This document shows, piece after piece, positions 48,002 through 58,337 of a stretch of 64,000 nucleotides of DNA (position 1 is its first letter; the number at the start of each line of letters is the position of its first letter). The notes under the pieces are model-generated. The model ran no database searches, had not been told where the DNA came from, and saw only the letters and a list, made by a program, of their open reading frames with translations. Source of the DNA: an uncultured Pelagibacteraceae bacterium (GTDB taxonomy: Bacteria; Pseudomonadota; Alphaproteobacteria; Pelagibacterales; Pelagibacteraceae); the NCBI GenBank assembly GCA_902629075.1, contig CACOPK010000001.1:115771-179770 (forward strand). The letters run 5' to 3'. A program made the translations under genes and the position numbers.

Positions 48002-50077
48002 TTATATTTTGTCAGAAATTTTTAATGCAAACGCGTAGTCTAATGCAACTTCTTCGATAGCACTATCTCTTCCTGTTTTTCCACCGTGACCTGCGTTCAT
48101 TTCTGTTTTCAATAAAAGTAAATTATTATCAGTTTTGTAATCTCTTAGTTTGGCTGTGAATTTTGCAGGCTCATCAAACAAAACTCTATTATCACTTAAA
48201 CTAGTTGTAATAAAAATATGAGGGTAATCCATTTTCTTAATATTATTATATGGCGCATAAGAATAAATGTAATCAAAATGTTCTTTATTATCTTTTGCGT
48301 TTCCAAATTCATCAAATTCACCCACTGTTAATGGTAATGAATGATCAAGGTTTGTAGTCAATGAATCAACAAAAGGAACTGCCATTATCATTCCTAAAAA
48401 TAATTCTGGGGCTTCATTTACTACAGCACCCATTAACAATCCGCCAGCAGATCCTCCCATTCCAATTATTTTTCCTTTTGAAGTATATTTTTTATCAATT
48501 AAATGATTTGCAGCAGCAATATAATCTTTAAATGTATTTTTCTTGTTTAATAATTTACCTTCTTTCCACCACTTCATGCCTCTTTCCATTCCACCTCTAA
48601 TATGAGCTGTTACCCAAATTATATCTCTATCAATTAAACTTAGTCTTGTTGATGAAAATCCAGGCGACATTGAATTACCATAAGATCCATAACCATATAA
48701 AAGTATGTTTGCTCTTCCATCAATTTTAGTTTTTTTGTGTCTTGTAATAGTTAAAGGAACTAATCTTCCATCATGGGAAGTACACTCCAATCTTTCTACA
48801 ATGTAATCATCTGGATTATGACCCGATGGAATTTCTTGTTCTTTAACTAGTTTTTTATCTTTTGTTTTTAAATTATATAAATATGTTTTGCCTGGAGTTT
48901 TGGGAGAAGAATATGATAAATACACTTCATCTGTATTTTTATCCCTTTGTTTTAATGATATGCCAGGAACTATAACTTTTTCATCTACAAAGTTTAGATC
49001 ATTTTCTTCACCAGTTTTAGGATTTCTTATAATTAACTTACCTAAAGCATCTGAAGTTTCAGATCTTATTATCCAATCATTTAAAAATACAAGTCCACCA
49101 ATTAAAACCTCTTCCTTTGCTGGAATAAATGATTTCCAATTTTGATTATTAAGATCATCGCAATAATCAATTTTAAAATCCTCAGCTTGTTCATTTGTGT
49201 GCAAATAAAACATTCCATCCCAAGAATTAATAGAATAAATGACACCTCTTTTTCTCTCTTTTATTAATTTTGGTTTTGGATTTTCCTCGTCTTTTAAAAA
49301 ATAATATTGTTCTGATGTATTGTGATCTGAAGTTGATATAAAATAATATTTCTCATCTGAACTTATGCCAATTCCACAAGTAAAAGCCTCACTTTTTTCT
49401 TCAAAGATTAATTGATCATCTTGAGTTGAAGTTCCCAATTTATGCCTAAATATTTTTCTTGGTCTATGATGCTCATCCAATTTTGAATAATAAATATATT
49501 TGTCATCTAAGCTAAAAGTAATACTGCCACTGGTTTCCTCAATTTTTTCTGTAATCAATTCATTGGTTTCAATGTCTCTTATATAAATAGTATAATATTC
49601 AGATCCTTTTAAATCTAAAGAGTAACCAAGATATTTATCATTATAACTTACCTCTATGTCACCTACACCAAAATAATCAGTTTTTAATTTTTCTTTCTCA
49701 TTATCACCATTCCAAATTTCTTCTACTTTATCTGATCCAATTTTTTTTCTAAGTTTTATAGAGTAATTTCCTTTTGTGGTAGTTTTAGTCCAATATTCAT
49801 AGACCGTGTCCTTGAAGGGCAAAGACTCGTCATCTAGCTTAATTCTACCTTTGATCTCGTCAAATAATTTTTTTTGAATATCTTTTGTGTCTTTTAAATG
49901 GTGCTCTGTATAAGCGTTTTCTTCTTCGAGGTATTTTCTTACATCTGGTAAAAGTTTTGAGCTATCCCTTAAGACCTCTAAAATATTATTTTGATGAATC
50001 CAGCTATAGTTATCCTCCCAATTAATATTGTGACAAGATTTTAATTCAGGTTTTTTTGATAACTGTGGTATTTTCAT
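48002..50077 (-). CDS. ptrB: Oligopeptidase B-like S9 prolyl oligopeptidase
   Basis: GGSAGGLLMGAV nucleophile elbow, AHIRGGMERG, NAGHGGKTGR. Confidence 0.92.
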   Translation of the reverse strand: MKIPQLSKKPELKSCHNINWEDNYSWIHQNNILEVLRDSSKLLPDVRKYLEEENAYTEHHLKDTKDIQKKLFDEIKGRIKLDDESLPFKDTVYEYWTKTTTKGNYSIKLRKKIGSDKVEEIWNGDNEKEKLKTDYFGVGDIEVSYNDKYLGYSLDLKGSEYYTIYIRDIETNELITEKIEETSGSITFSLDDKYIYYSKLDEHHRPRKIFRHKLGTSTQDDQLIFEEKSEAFTCGIGISSDEKYYFISTSDHNTSEQYYFLKDEENPKPKLIKERKRGVIYSINSWDGMFYLHTNEQAEDFKIDYCDDLNNQNWKSFIPAKEEVLIGGLVFLNDWIIRSETSDALGKLIIRNPKTGEENDLNFVDEKVIVPGISLKQRDKNTDEVYLSYSSPKTPGKTYLYNLKTKDKKLVKEQEIPSGHNPDDYIVERLECTSHDGRLVPLTITRHKKTKIDGRANILLYGYGSYGNSMSPGFSSTRLSLIDRDIIWVTAHIRGGMERGMKWWKEGKLLNKKNTFKDYIAAANHLIDKKYTSKGKIIGMGGSAGGLLMGAVVNEAPELFLGMIMAVPFVDSLTTNLDHSLPLTVGEFDEFGNAKDNKEHFDYIYSYAPYNNIKKMDYPHIFITTSLSDNRVLFDEPAKFTAKLRDYKTDNNLLLLKTEMNAGHGGKTGRDSAIEEVALDYAFALKISDKI

Positions 50078-50082
50078 AATAG

Positions 50083-50586
50083 ATGAATGTTATAATTTTT
50101 ACTTTAATTGCTTTCGTAATTATTTATTTATTATTAAGGCTTATTGCAAGGGCTTCAGCAAAAAAAATATCAAAAGCATTTAGAATTTTAATTTTTTTAG
50201 GATCATTACTTCTTGCTATTTTATTAGCTTTTGGTGGGAGATTTTTATTTTCATTACCATTAATTCTATTAAGCCTCGGAATAATAAAATTGAAAGGACT
50301 TACTCTTTATCAACTAATTGGCTTATTTAGACTTATACAGTATTTAAGATCATCAAATAGATTTTCGTTTAATCAAACTTCCAGCATGAATAATTCAACT
50401 CTTAATATTGATGAAGCCTATAAAATATTAAATTTAGATAGAAGTAAAAAAATTACCAAGGATGATGTTAAAAAAGCCCATGCCAAAATCCAAAAAAAAA
50501 TCCATCCAGATATTTCACCGGAAACTACTAGATTATCTAGTTTAGTTAATGAAGCAAAAGAGATTGTTTTAAAAGATATTACCTAA
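50083..50586 (+). CDS. Membrane-anchored DnaJ-domain protein
   Basis: N-terminal TM segments; C-terminal EAYKILNLDRSKKITKDDVKKAHAKIQKKIHPD. Confidence 0.75.
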   Translation: MNVIIFTLIAFVIIYLLLRLIARASAKKISKAFRILIFLGSLLLAILLAFGGRFLFSLPLILLSLGIIKLKGLTLYQLIGLFRLIQYLRSSNRFSFNQTSSMNNSTLNIDEAYKILNLDRSKKITKDDVKKAHAKIQKKIHPDISPETTRLSSLVNEAKEIVLKDIT

Positions 50587-51538
50587 TCAATTTTTTAAAC
50601 TTATTAAAAATTTTTTTTGAACTAATTTTATTTTTTCCAAGAGTATTGTGTGTAACATTTTTTTCTCCATCAGGAATAATAGGGTGCATAAATTTACTAT
50701 AACTTCCATACATTAATGGAGTGTCTGTCATTAACACAATTGTATTAATTCCTAGAGCAGAAGACAAATGACTAAAACTAGAGTCGTTACAAACCGCAAT
50801 GTCACAATTACTTATAAGTGGCAATATACTGTTGATTGCTAAATTATCTAATCTTTGACATTTTTTTTTGTGTTTTGATTTTAAAATTTCTTTTAATATT
50901 TTTTGTTCTTCTGAGCTTTTACCAGTGGCTAAAAAAAACTTAGATTTATATTTTTTTGAAACCAACTCAATAAACTCAATAAACTTTTTTGCTGGAACTC
51001 GTTTAGTTGGACCTGATCCACCAATTCCTAAAAGGATATTTTTTTCTTTTGGTTTAATTTTAAATTTTTTTCTAGCTGAAAAAATCTGTTTTTTTCCAAT
51101 ATTTATTTTAGGATTTGGTTTTACTAAAATATTTAATTCTTTTTTAATAAATTTTTGTGCAGTTTTGATAATATGCTGATTTTTTTTTTTGAAAACAGGA
51201 TATTGATAAACATTTTGAATACCTGCGATTTTAGCAATTAAATTAAATCTAGCTGATGAATTAAAAATGAAAATACTATCAAATTTATATTTTCTTAATT
51301 TATTAGCTAACTTAAAAAAACCAATAATCCCGTCATGCTCTAAATTTTTATTGTTTCGCAATAATGGAATTATTTGGTCAATATATTTTGTGTTTTGAAG
51401 ATATTCATTTGCTTTAGAACTTTCTTTAACTAATAAACTTACAGGTGATTTAAACTTTTTGGATACAGCCTCGATGAATGGTAAAAAAATTACCATATCA
51501 CCAATTCCCATTCTGTTTTGAACTGCTAAAATTTTCAT
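50579..51538 (-). CDS. Glycosyltransferase family 9 (heptosyltransferase-like)
   Basis: NRMGIGDMVIFLPF, ILLGIGGSGPTKRVP, CNDSSFSHLSSALGINTIVL. Confidence 0.82.
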   Translation of the reverse strand: MKILAVQNRMGIGDMVIFLPFIEAVSKKFKSPVSLLVKESSKANEYLQNTKYIDQIIPLLRNNKNLEHDGIIGFFKLANKLRKYKFDSIFIFNSSARFNLIAKIAGIQNVYQYPVFKKKNQHIIKTAQKFIKKELNILVKPNPKINIGKKQIFSARKKFKIKPKEKNILLGIGGSGPTKRVPAKKFIEFIELVSKKYKSKFFLATGKSSEEQKILKEILKSKHKKKCQRLDNLAINSILPLISNCDIAVCNDSSFSHLSSALGINTIVLMTDTPLMYGSYSKFMHPIIPDGEKNVTHNTLGKNKISSKKIFNKFKKLIR

Positions 51539-51587
51539 TCTAATTTTATAATCTTTACTAAAACTAATTTTAATATAAATTTTATTT

Positions 51588-52454
51588 ATGAGTAAAATTA
51601 ATGGTATTTATGCGGCGGGGCTATCAGTATTAGATGAGAATTTGGCTCTAGATGTAAAAAAAACAATTAAACACGCTGAAAACTTAATAGACAATGGTTG
51701 TCATGGGGTAGCTATTTTTGGTAGCACCGGCCAAGCTCAACTCTTATCTGTCTCAGAAAAAATTAGTTTATTGAATGAACTATCAAAGAGTAAATACAAA
51801 GATACTTATTTGATTGGGACAGGTTTAAATTCTCTTAATGAAACAATTAATTTAATTTCAATTTCTAAGTCTTTAGGTTTTAAAAGTTTTCTAATTATGC
51901 CACCAGCTTATTACAAGTATGGTGATGATGAAGCATTCAATTATTATTCAAGAATAATAAATACTCATCAAGATATTCAAATTGTTTTATATAATTTTGA
52001 AAAATTATGTGGCTATAAATTTAGTTCTGAATGTGTACAAAAACTTGTTGGAAAATTTCCAAAACAAATAGTTGGTGTCAAAGATAGTTCTTACAATTTA
52101 TTTGAAACATTAAAAATTGATAATTTTTCAATTTTGCCTGGTTCTGAATCTAAATTATTGAAAGGTTTAAAATTGGGCTGCTCAGGCATTATAACGGCCA
52201 CTTGTAATGTTACCAGTAAACTTGCTAGAAAAGTTTTTGACGATTTTAATAATAACAAAGAGCAAACTGAAAATGAAAAACTATGTAAGGTAAGAGCAGT
52301 ATTTGATCAATTTAATTTAGTATCGGCTCTCCACACTCTAATTGGAACAAAAGAAAGTGAATACAATAACATTTTACCCCCTATAAGTATTTTAAATAAA
52401 GAAAAAAAAGAAAAACTTATTCTTGAATTAAACTCATTAAATTTTAAAATTTAG
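51588..52454 (+). CDS. Dihydrodipicolinate synthase/N-acetylneuraminate lyase family protein
   Basis: GVAIFGSTGQAQLLS, VLYNFEK, Schiff-base context VGVKDSS. Confidence 0.85.
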   Translation: MSKINGIYAAGLSVLDENLALDVKKTIKHAENLIDNGCHGVAIFGSTGQAQLLSVSEKISLLNELSKSKYKDTYLIGTGLNSLNETINLISISKSLGFKSFLIMPPAYYKYGDDEAFNYYSRIINTHQDIQIVLYNFEKLCGYKFSSECVQKLVGKFPKQIVGVKDSSYNLFETLKIDNFSILPGSESKLLKGLKLGCSGIITATCNVTSKLARKVFDDFNNNKEQTENEKLCKVRAVFDQFNLVSALHTLIGTKESEYNNILPPISILNKEKKEKLILELNSLNFKI

Positions 52455-52458
52455 TTTT

Positions 52459-53649
52459 ATGAAATTAATTGAATTTTTAAATAATCTAATTAAAGATGAT
52501 GGTTTCTTGTTAATTGATGCCAACAAGAACAAACATTTAATTGGTAAACCTACTAAAGAAAATCCTATAACTCTGAAAATTTTAGATAAAAGTTTACACA
52601 CAAAACTCCTACTTTTACCAGATTTATATTTTGGTGAAGCTTATACAAATGGATCTATAATAATAGAAAATGGAACACTTACAGAATTTTTAGATATAGC
52701 CCTAAGAAATATTGGTAGAAATGAAACAAATTCCTTTAATGCAGCTATTAATAAACTAAGAGGAACTTATAGATTTTTAACAAACTTTAATTTGAAAAAA
52801 AAATCTAAATCTAACGTAGCTCATCATTATGATATTTCAGAAAAATTATATGATTTATTTTTAGATAAAAAAAGACAGTACTCTTGTGCATATTTTAAAA
52901 ATGAAACTGATAGCTTAGAAGAAGCCCAAAAAAATAAAATCGACCATATAATAAAAAAATTAAATTTAAAACCAAATCAAAAAGTTTTAGACATAGGTTC
53001 TGGTTGGGGATCTCTTGCAATAGAAATAGCTAAAAAATCTCAATGTGAAGTACTTGGAGTTACTTTATCTGAAAACCAATATAAGCATAGTGTTGAAAAA
53101 GCAAAGGCGAGTGGACTTGAAAACCAAGTCCGTTTTAGTCTAACAGACTATAGAGATTTAAATGAAAAGTTTGATAGAATTGTAAGCGTTGGAATGTTTG
53201 AGCATGTCGGAAGAAAATTTTATAACACATACTTTAATTCAGTTTCGAAATTATTAAACGAGGATGGAGTGGCTTTAATACATACTATAGGTTCGGTAAA
53301 TCCACCGAGGGATCCACATCCTTGGATAACTAAATATATCTTTCCAGGTGGATACACACCAAGTCTAAGCGAGGTTGCAAAACCTATTGAAAAATCAGGT
53401 TTAATAATGTCAGATCTGGAAGTTTGGAGAATGCATTATTCTCATACATTAAGACATTGGAAGGAAAGATTTTTAGGCAAAAGAGAAAAAGTATTAGAAA
53501 TGTTTGATGAAAAATTCTTAAGAATGTGGGAATTTTATCTCGCTGGTTGTGAAATGGCATTCAAATGGGGTGATCAGGTTGTATTTCAAATGCAACTAAT
53601 AAAAAAACATTCGGCAGCTCCTAATACTAGAGACTATATTTATTCATAA
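52459..53649 (+). CDS. cfa: Cyclopropane-fatty-acyl-phospholipid synthase family
   Basis: NVAHHYDISEKLYDLFLD, VLDIGSGWGSLAIEIA, FEHVGRKFY. Confidence 0.92.
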   Translation: MKLIEFLNNLIKDDGFLLIDANKNKHLIGKPTKENPITLKILDKSLHTKLLLLPDLYFGEAYTNGSIIIENGTLTEFLDIALRNIGRNETNSFNAAINKLRGTYRFLTNFNLKKKSKSNVAHHYDISEKLYDLFLDKKRQYSCAYFKNETDSLEEAQKNKIDHIIKKLNLKPNQKVLDIGSGWGSLAIEIAKKSQCEVLGVTLSENQYKHSVEKAKASGLENQVRFSLTDYRDLNEKFDRIVSVGMFEHVGRKFYNTYFNSVSKLLNEDGVALIHTIGSVNPPRDPHPWITKYIFPGGYTPSLSEVAKPIEKSGLIMSDLEVWRMHYSHTLRHWKERFLGKREKVLEMFDEKFLRMWEFYLAGCEMAFKWGDQVVFQMQLIKKHSAAPNTRDYIYS

Positions 53650-53675
53650 TTTGTTGGTAGTAAAACAACTATTCG

Positions 53676-54875
53676 ATGAAAAAAAAGAAAAAAATAAAAA
53701 AAAAATTTTCAAAAAAAAATAATAAAAAAAAAATAATTAAAAAATCCCGAAATTCTAATAAGAAAAGAAAAATATTAAATAGAAAACCAAAAGTAAAAAA
53801 AAAAAGAAAAAATTTAAAAAAAATAAACAATAAAAAAAAATTCCTCCCAATCAAAAAATTGAAAAATACGAAAGAATCTTTAATTCTTAAAATAGCTAGA
53901 ATTCAGAATAGACTTACAACTTTTCCTAAAATTAAATTTTCTTTTTTTTCAACCCTTGATAAAAAAATTCAAAGTTTTTTTTCAGGAATAGAAAAAAAGA
54001 TTATCTCTTATAAAGCTTTAAGAGAGGAGGAAAAACAAAAAAATATTATCCAAATATTAGAAAAAGAAGAGAAAGAGAAACAATCAAGAATAAGAAAAGA
54101 GGAAGAAGAAAACTTAAGAGCCTTAAAGCTAAAAGAAAAACAGCTTAAAGATGAACAAAGATTGGAAAAAGAAAGAGCAAGAGACTTAAAATTATTTCTA
54201 AGAAAAGAACAAGCTCTTATACGAAAAGAACAAGCTGAAAGACAAAAAAGATTTCTTCAAGAAATAAGACTAGAAAAACAAATTGAGAAATTCAGAATTA
54301 GAGAAATTAAGGAGCTTGAAAAGCTCGAAAAAATCTCACTGCAGGAACAAAGAGAAGACTACGAGGGTCTTCAAGATAGAATTGCAAAACTTAAAGAAAA
54401 ATATCAGCAAATACGAGACCAAAAAATTAGAGAAAGAGTAGAAGCACTCGGTGTTGAAATTCAAGATGGTGATAATCGAGAAATATTATTAGAAAAAGAA
54501 AAACAATACAATCTAGATAGACAAAAAATAGAATTTGCACTGGAAAGTTTTTATAGAAGTGCAAATAGTTTAGTTTTTCAATTAAATAAACGATATATCA
54601 CAAGACATATGTCGATTTTTAGATGTATAGACAAAAGGTTTGAAAGTGGTGAAATTTTTATTAAATGGGATGAAAGCCAAGATGACGAGTGGTTAATATT
54701 AATTTACATAAAAGATAATTCTCCAAATCAAGGAATTGTTATTGAAGATAAAACGAATCCTGAAAAAAATATTTCTAATGAATTTCAGTCAAATGAAATA
54801 TTCAAAGCATCTGATATGATGGTTGACTCTCTTACTCAATTGATAGCAAGGATGAGATCTAACAAAGATACCTAA
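53676..54875 (+). CDS. Hypothetical protein: poly-lysine N-terminus, long charged coiled coil, C-terminal globular region
   Basis: Continuous 399-aa ORF; MKKKKKIKKKFSKKNNKKK, then E/K/R-rich heptad-like segment, then a non-repetitive C-terminus. Confidence 0.65.
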   Translation: MKKKKKIKKKFSKKNNKKKIIKKSRNSNKKRKILNRKPKVKKKRKNLKKINNKKKFLPIKKLKNTKESLILKIARIQNRLTTFPKIKFSFFSTLDKKIQSFFSGIEKKIISYKALREEEKQKNIIQILEKEEKEKQSRIRKEEEENLRALKLKEKQLKDEQRLEKERARDLKLFLRKEQALIRKEQAERQKRFLQEIRLEKQIEKFRIREIKELEKLEKISLQEQREDYEGLQDRIAKLKEKYQQIRDQKIRERVEALGVEIQDGDNREILLEKEKQYNLDRQKIEFALESFYRSANSLVFQLNKRYITRHMSIFRCIDKRFESGEIFIKWDESQDDEWLILIYIKDNSPNQGIVIEDKTNPEKNISNEFQSNEIFKASDMMVDSLTQLIARMRSNKDT

Positions 54876-55441
54876 ATTTCCTCAATATTTAAAATTTTTT
54901 CAAGTTTAGGAATTATATTGCTACTTTTTGATAAAGGATAGATTTTTTTAGTTAGTATTAAATTATCCAATGCTTTTTGATATTCTTTCTGATCGATATA
55001 AATTTGAGCTCTACCAGATAAAGCACCAAAATGACGAGGCTCTAAATTTAGTGTTTTTTCTATATCTGTTAAGGATAAATCATACTCATTCATTAAAAAA
55101 AGTACTGTAGCTCTTTTATTCCAAGCTTCAGACCAATTTGGATCTTCAAATATAATGTTAGAAAAAATTTTATATGCATACCTATGTTGACCATTTTCCA
55201 TAAGTTCAGTTCCTAACTCTAACTTATTAGTTAAAAATTGATTATTTGGATGTAAATTCCATAAAGTCCAAATATTTTTTTCTATACCAATTGCTTCATC
55301 TAAATTTTTAGATTTTTTTAAATCTGAAAAATATTTTTCTAACTTATTTTTATGATAAATCTCCGAAGCATTTGTAAAAACAAAGCAAGAAGAATATATC
55401 AAATTTATGTATAAAATAATTTTAATAATATTTTTTATCAT
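54872..55441 (-). CDS. TPR-repeat protein with signal peptide
   Basis: WNKRATVLFLMNEYDLSLTDIEKTLNLEPRHFGALSGRAQIY. Confidence 0.75.
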   Translation of the reverse strand: MIKNIIKIILYINLIYSSCFVFTNASEIYHKNKLEKYFSDLKKSKNLDEAIGIEKNIWTLWNLHPNNQFLTNKLELGTELMENGQHRYAYKIFSNIIFEDPNWSEAWNKRATVLFLMNEYDLSLTDIEKTLNLEPRHFGALSGRAQIYIDQKEYQKALDNLILTKKIYPLSKSSNIIPKLEKILNIEEI

Positions 55442-56167
55442 TTAATTTTTTTTCAACTTTTGAATTTGATCCCAAGCACTATTTATTGCTCTCATTTTAT
55501 TTTTACTTTCCTCAATAACCTCTTTAGGAACACCTTTACTTAATAATAAATCAGGATGATGCTGCTTACTTAAATCAAGATATCTTTTTCTAATTATTTG
55601 CAAATCATCATCAGGTTTACTCTCCAAAACTATATAGGGATTTAATTTGTCTGATCCTTTTCTACTTTCTTTAATACTTTGGTATTGTGTCTCACTTAAA
55701 CCAAAAATTTTTGAAATATTTTCAATCATTATAAGTTCAGATGAACTTACCTCACCATCAGACTCTGCTATATAAAACAATATATTTATTACTTCTTCCA
55801 ATATATTTATATTGCCACTATAGAATTGAGCAATTTGTTGAGCATAAGGCTCATATCCAGCGCTTTCCTTTTTTGCTTGGTTAAATATTTTTCCAACTTG
55901 ATCTAATTCATTATCTGGTATTTTTAATTTATCTTTTACTGCAATCAATTCCTCTTTACTTACCTGACCATCCGCTTTACTAAGTTTTGCAGATAGAACA
56001 ATTAATGATAAAGCAAACATTTGCTGACTTTGTGCAGGATTAGAAAAACTTGCACCAGCTCTTGCTCTTGAAATTTTTCCACCTAAAAGCGAACCTAATA
56101 GCATCCCAAAAGGTCCACCAAGTGAAAAACCAATCATTCCTCCTATTAAACTTCCCCAGATAGACAT
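55442..56167 (-). CDS. TerB-like + DnaJ-domain protein (DjlA-like)
   Basis: GGMIGFSLGGPFGMLLGSLLGG, AKADG-type TerB segments, C-terminal J-domain KQHHPD. Confidence 0.82.
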   Translation of the reverse strand: MSIWGSLIGGMIGFSLGGPFGMLLGSLLGGKISRARAGASFSNPAQSQQMFALSLIVLSAKLSKADGQVSKEELIAVKDKLKIPDNELDQVGKIFNQAKKESAGYEPYAQQIAQFYSGNINILEEVINILFYIAESDGEVSSSELIMIENISKIFGLSETQYQSIKESRKGSDKLNPYIVLESKPDDDLQIIRKRYLDLSKQHHPDLLLSKGVPKEVIEESKNKMRAINSAWDQIQKLKKN

Positions 56168-56199
56168 AAATCAATTTTTCAATATAATTAAAATATTAA

Positions 56200-56493
56200 A
56201 TGATAACAACTTTTTTAACATTAACTTTAATATTTATAATTTACTTGTGGATTGTTTCTTGGATAAATTATTATAACAAACTTGATGATAGATTGGGTAA
56301 TTCTACTTGGAGATGGAGTTATGATTATCCAGTGCTTGGAAAAAGAGACATTTCAGTGTTAGATGATAAAAAATTTGTGGTCCTAAGAAGGAAAAAAAAT
56401 AAAATAATTACTTATATGTATTTAGTTGTTTTCCTTGGATTTTTAGTTTTAATGTCTTTTGTCAGTCAAATTCTATTGATTATTCAAAGTTAA
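56200..56493 (+). CDS. Hypothetical membrane protein
   Basis: Two hydrophobic helices around a short soluble segment; fills an otherwise empty interval. Confidence 0.5.
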   Translation: MITTFLTLTLIFIIYLWIVSWINYYNKLDDRLGNSTWRWSYDYPVLGKRDISVLDDKKFVVLRRKKNKIITYMYLVVFLGFLVLMSFVSQILLIIQS

Positions 56494-56837
56494 CTTTTAA
56501 GTTGCTTTCTATTCTTTAGATATAAAAAAAAAGCAACAATTTCATATATTAGAGAAAAAATATGATAAATAATAGGAATCGATAATATTTTACCAAGAAG
56601 TTTAAATTTCGGCATTTTATTCCACAATACAATGAATGCTTTTGCTCCAGAGTAAATTTTACCATCAGATTCTACATGCAATCTTCTCAAGAGATCTTTA
56701 TTTGTTTTTTGGGTATCTCTTTCAGCATCTTTATTATTGGTTATATCTACCCATTCTAACTGTTTTATGCCCTGTTTTTTATAGACATTAATTTCAGATC
56801 TACAAATAGAGCAAGAATTATTGAAAAATATCTTCAT
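56490..56837 (-). CDS. DCC-family (DUF393) thiol-disulfide oxidoreductase-like protein
   Basis: NNSCSICRSEINVYKKQ motif, LLRRLHV..DGKIYSGAKAF. Confidence 0.8.
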   Translation of the reverse strand: MKIFFNNSCSICRSEINVYKKQGIKQLEWVDITNNKDAERDTQKTNKDLLRRLHVESDGKIYSGAKAFIVLWNKMPKFKLLGKILSIPIIYHIFSLIYEIVAFFLYLKNRKQLKS

Positions 56838-56924
56838 AGATTAGCTATATACCCATTTTAATTAAAATTTATATAAGCAAAAACGCCTAATTGAAAAATT
56901 TCAACAGTTCCCTAAATTAGACAT

Positions 56925-58337
56925 ATGTCTAAAATTTTAAAAAACTCTGAATTAGATATTTCTACAGCAAGTAGCATTGTTTCGGAAACACTTAATAAGT
57001 GTGACGATGGCGAATTATATTTAGAGGACTCAAAATCAGAGTCAATTATTCTAGACGATAATAAAATTAAATCATCTTCTTATAAATCTGATTTAGGATA
57101 TGGATTGAGAGCAATTACTGGAGAAGTAGTTGCTTATTCTCATTCAAGTGATTTATCAAAAAAATCTTTAAATGAATCTAGCAAGAATCTTAAATCAACT
57201 CTATCTACTTCAAATGGAACTTATAATTTTGAAATAAAAAAAACAAATAAAAAATATTATTCAGAGCAAGATCCAATTGAGGAAAAAAATTTTAAGTCAA
57301 AAATAGAAGTATTAAACCAGGTAAACGATTACGTAAGAAATAAAAATAGTTCAGTTAGACAAGTAACAGCTACTTTATTGGGTGAACATAGATCAATAGA
57401 AATACTTAGAAGTGGTGGAGAACTTTTGTCTGATGATAGGCCTCTTGTGAGATTTAATGTTTCAATAATGCTTGAAAAAAACGGTAGAAAAGAATCTGCG
57501 GTTTATGGCATAGGCGGTAGACAAAATTACGATGCATATTTAAATGAAAAAAATTGGAAAGATGTTTGTGATGAAGCGCTTAGGATCGCAGATGTAAACC
57601 TAAATAGTAAACCAGCGCCTGCGGGAGAGATGCAAGTAGTTTTAGGACCTGGTTGGCCAGCAATTTTAATTCACGAAGCAATTGGACATGGATTAGAAGG
57701 AGATTTTAATCGAAAAAAAACTTCAGCCTTTCATGATTTAGTTGGTCGAAAAGTTGCAAGTGAAGGTGTTACAATAATAGATGACGGTACATTAGAAAAC
57801 AAAAGAGGCAGCTTAACTATTGATGATGAAGGAACTCCTACAGAAAAAACTATTTTAATAGAAAATGGAATATTAAAAAACTTTATGCAAGACAGATTAA
57901 ATGCAAGGTTAATGAATACAAGATCAACAGGAAATGGAAGAAGAGAAAGCTACAAGCACGTTGTTATGCCAAGAATGAGGAATACAATAATGTTAAATGG
58001 AAATCACTCACAAGAGGAAATGATTAAATCAGTTAAAAAAGGAATATTCGCTGTCAGTTTTGGTGGAGGACAAGTAGATATTACCTCTGGTAAATTTGTT
58101 TTTAACTGTACAGAAGCTTATGAAATTATAAATGGAAAAGTATGTTCACCGATTAAAGGTGCAACTTTAATTGGTGATGGTCCATCAGCTCTCAAAGAAG
58201 TTTCAATGGTAGGAAATGATATGATGTTAGATCCAGGAATTGGAACCTGTGGAAAAGCCGGTCAAGGTGTACCCGTTGGAGTTGGCCAACCATCATTATT
58301 GATTAATAAAATGACTGTTGGTGGCACTCAACTATAA
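56925..58337 (+). CDS. tldD: Metalloprotease TldD
   Basis: LIHEAIGHGLEGDFNRKKTSAF (HExxxH) and GTCGKAGQGVPVGVGQP. Confidence 0.95.
   Translation: MSKILKNSELDISTASSIVSETLNKCDDGELYLEDSKSESIILDDNKIKSSSYKSDLGYGLRAITGEVVAYSHSSDLSKKSLNESSKNLKSTLSTSNGTYNFEIKKTNKKYYSEQDPIEEKNFKSKIEVLNQVNDYVRNKNSSVRQVTATLLGEHRSIEILRSGGELLSDDRPLVRFNVSIMLEKNGRKESAVYGIGGRQNYDAYLNEKNWKDVCDEALRIADVNLNSKPAPAGEMQVVLGPGWPAILIHEAIGHGLEGDFNRKKTSAFHDLVGRKVASEGVTIIDDGTLENKRGSLTIDDEGTPTEKTILIENGILKNFMQDRLNARLMNTRSTGNGRRESYKHVVMPRMRNTIMLNGNHSQEEMIKSVKKGIFAVSFGGGQVDITSGKFVFNCTEAYEIINGKVCSPIKGATLIGDGPSALKEVSMVGNDMMLDPGIGTCGKAGQGVPVGVGQPSLLINKMTVGGTQL

Noticed and set aside
53669-53854. Minus-strand poly-Phe ORF (MIGRNFFLLFIFFKFFLFFF...)
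   Set aside because: Antisense artefact of the poly-lysine coding sequence at 53676-54875.
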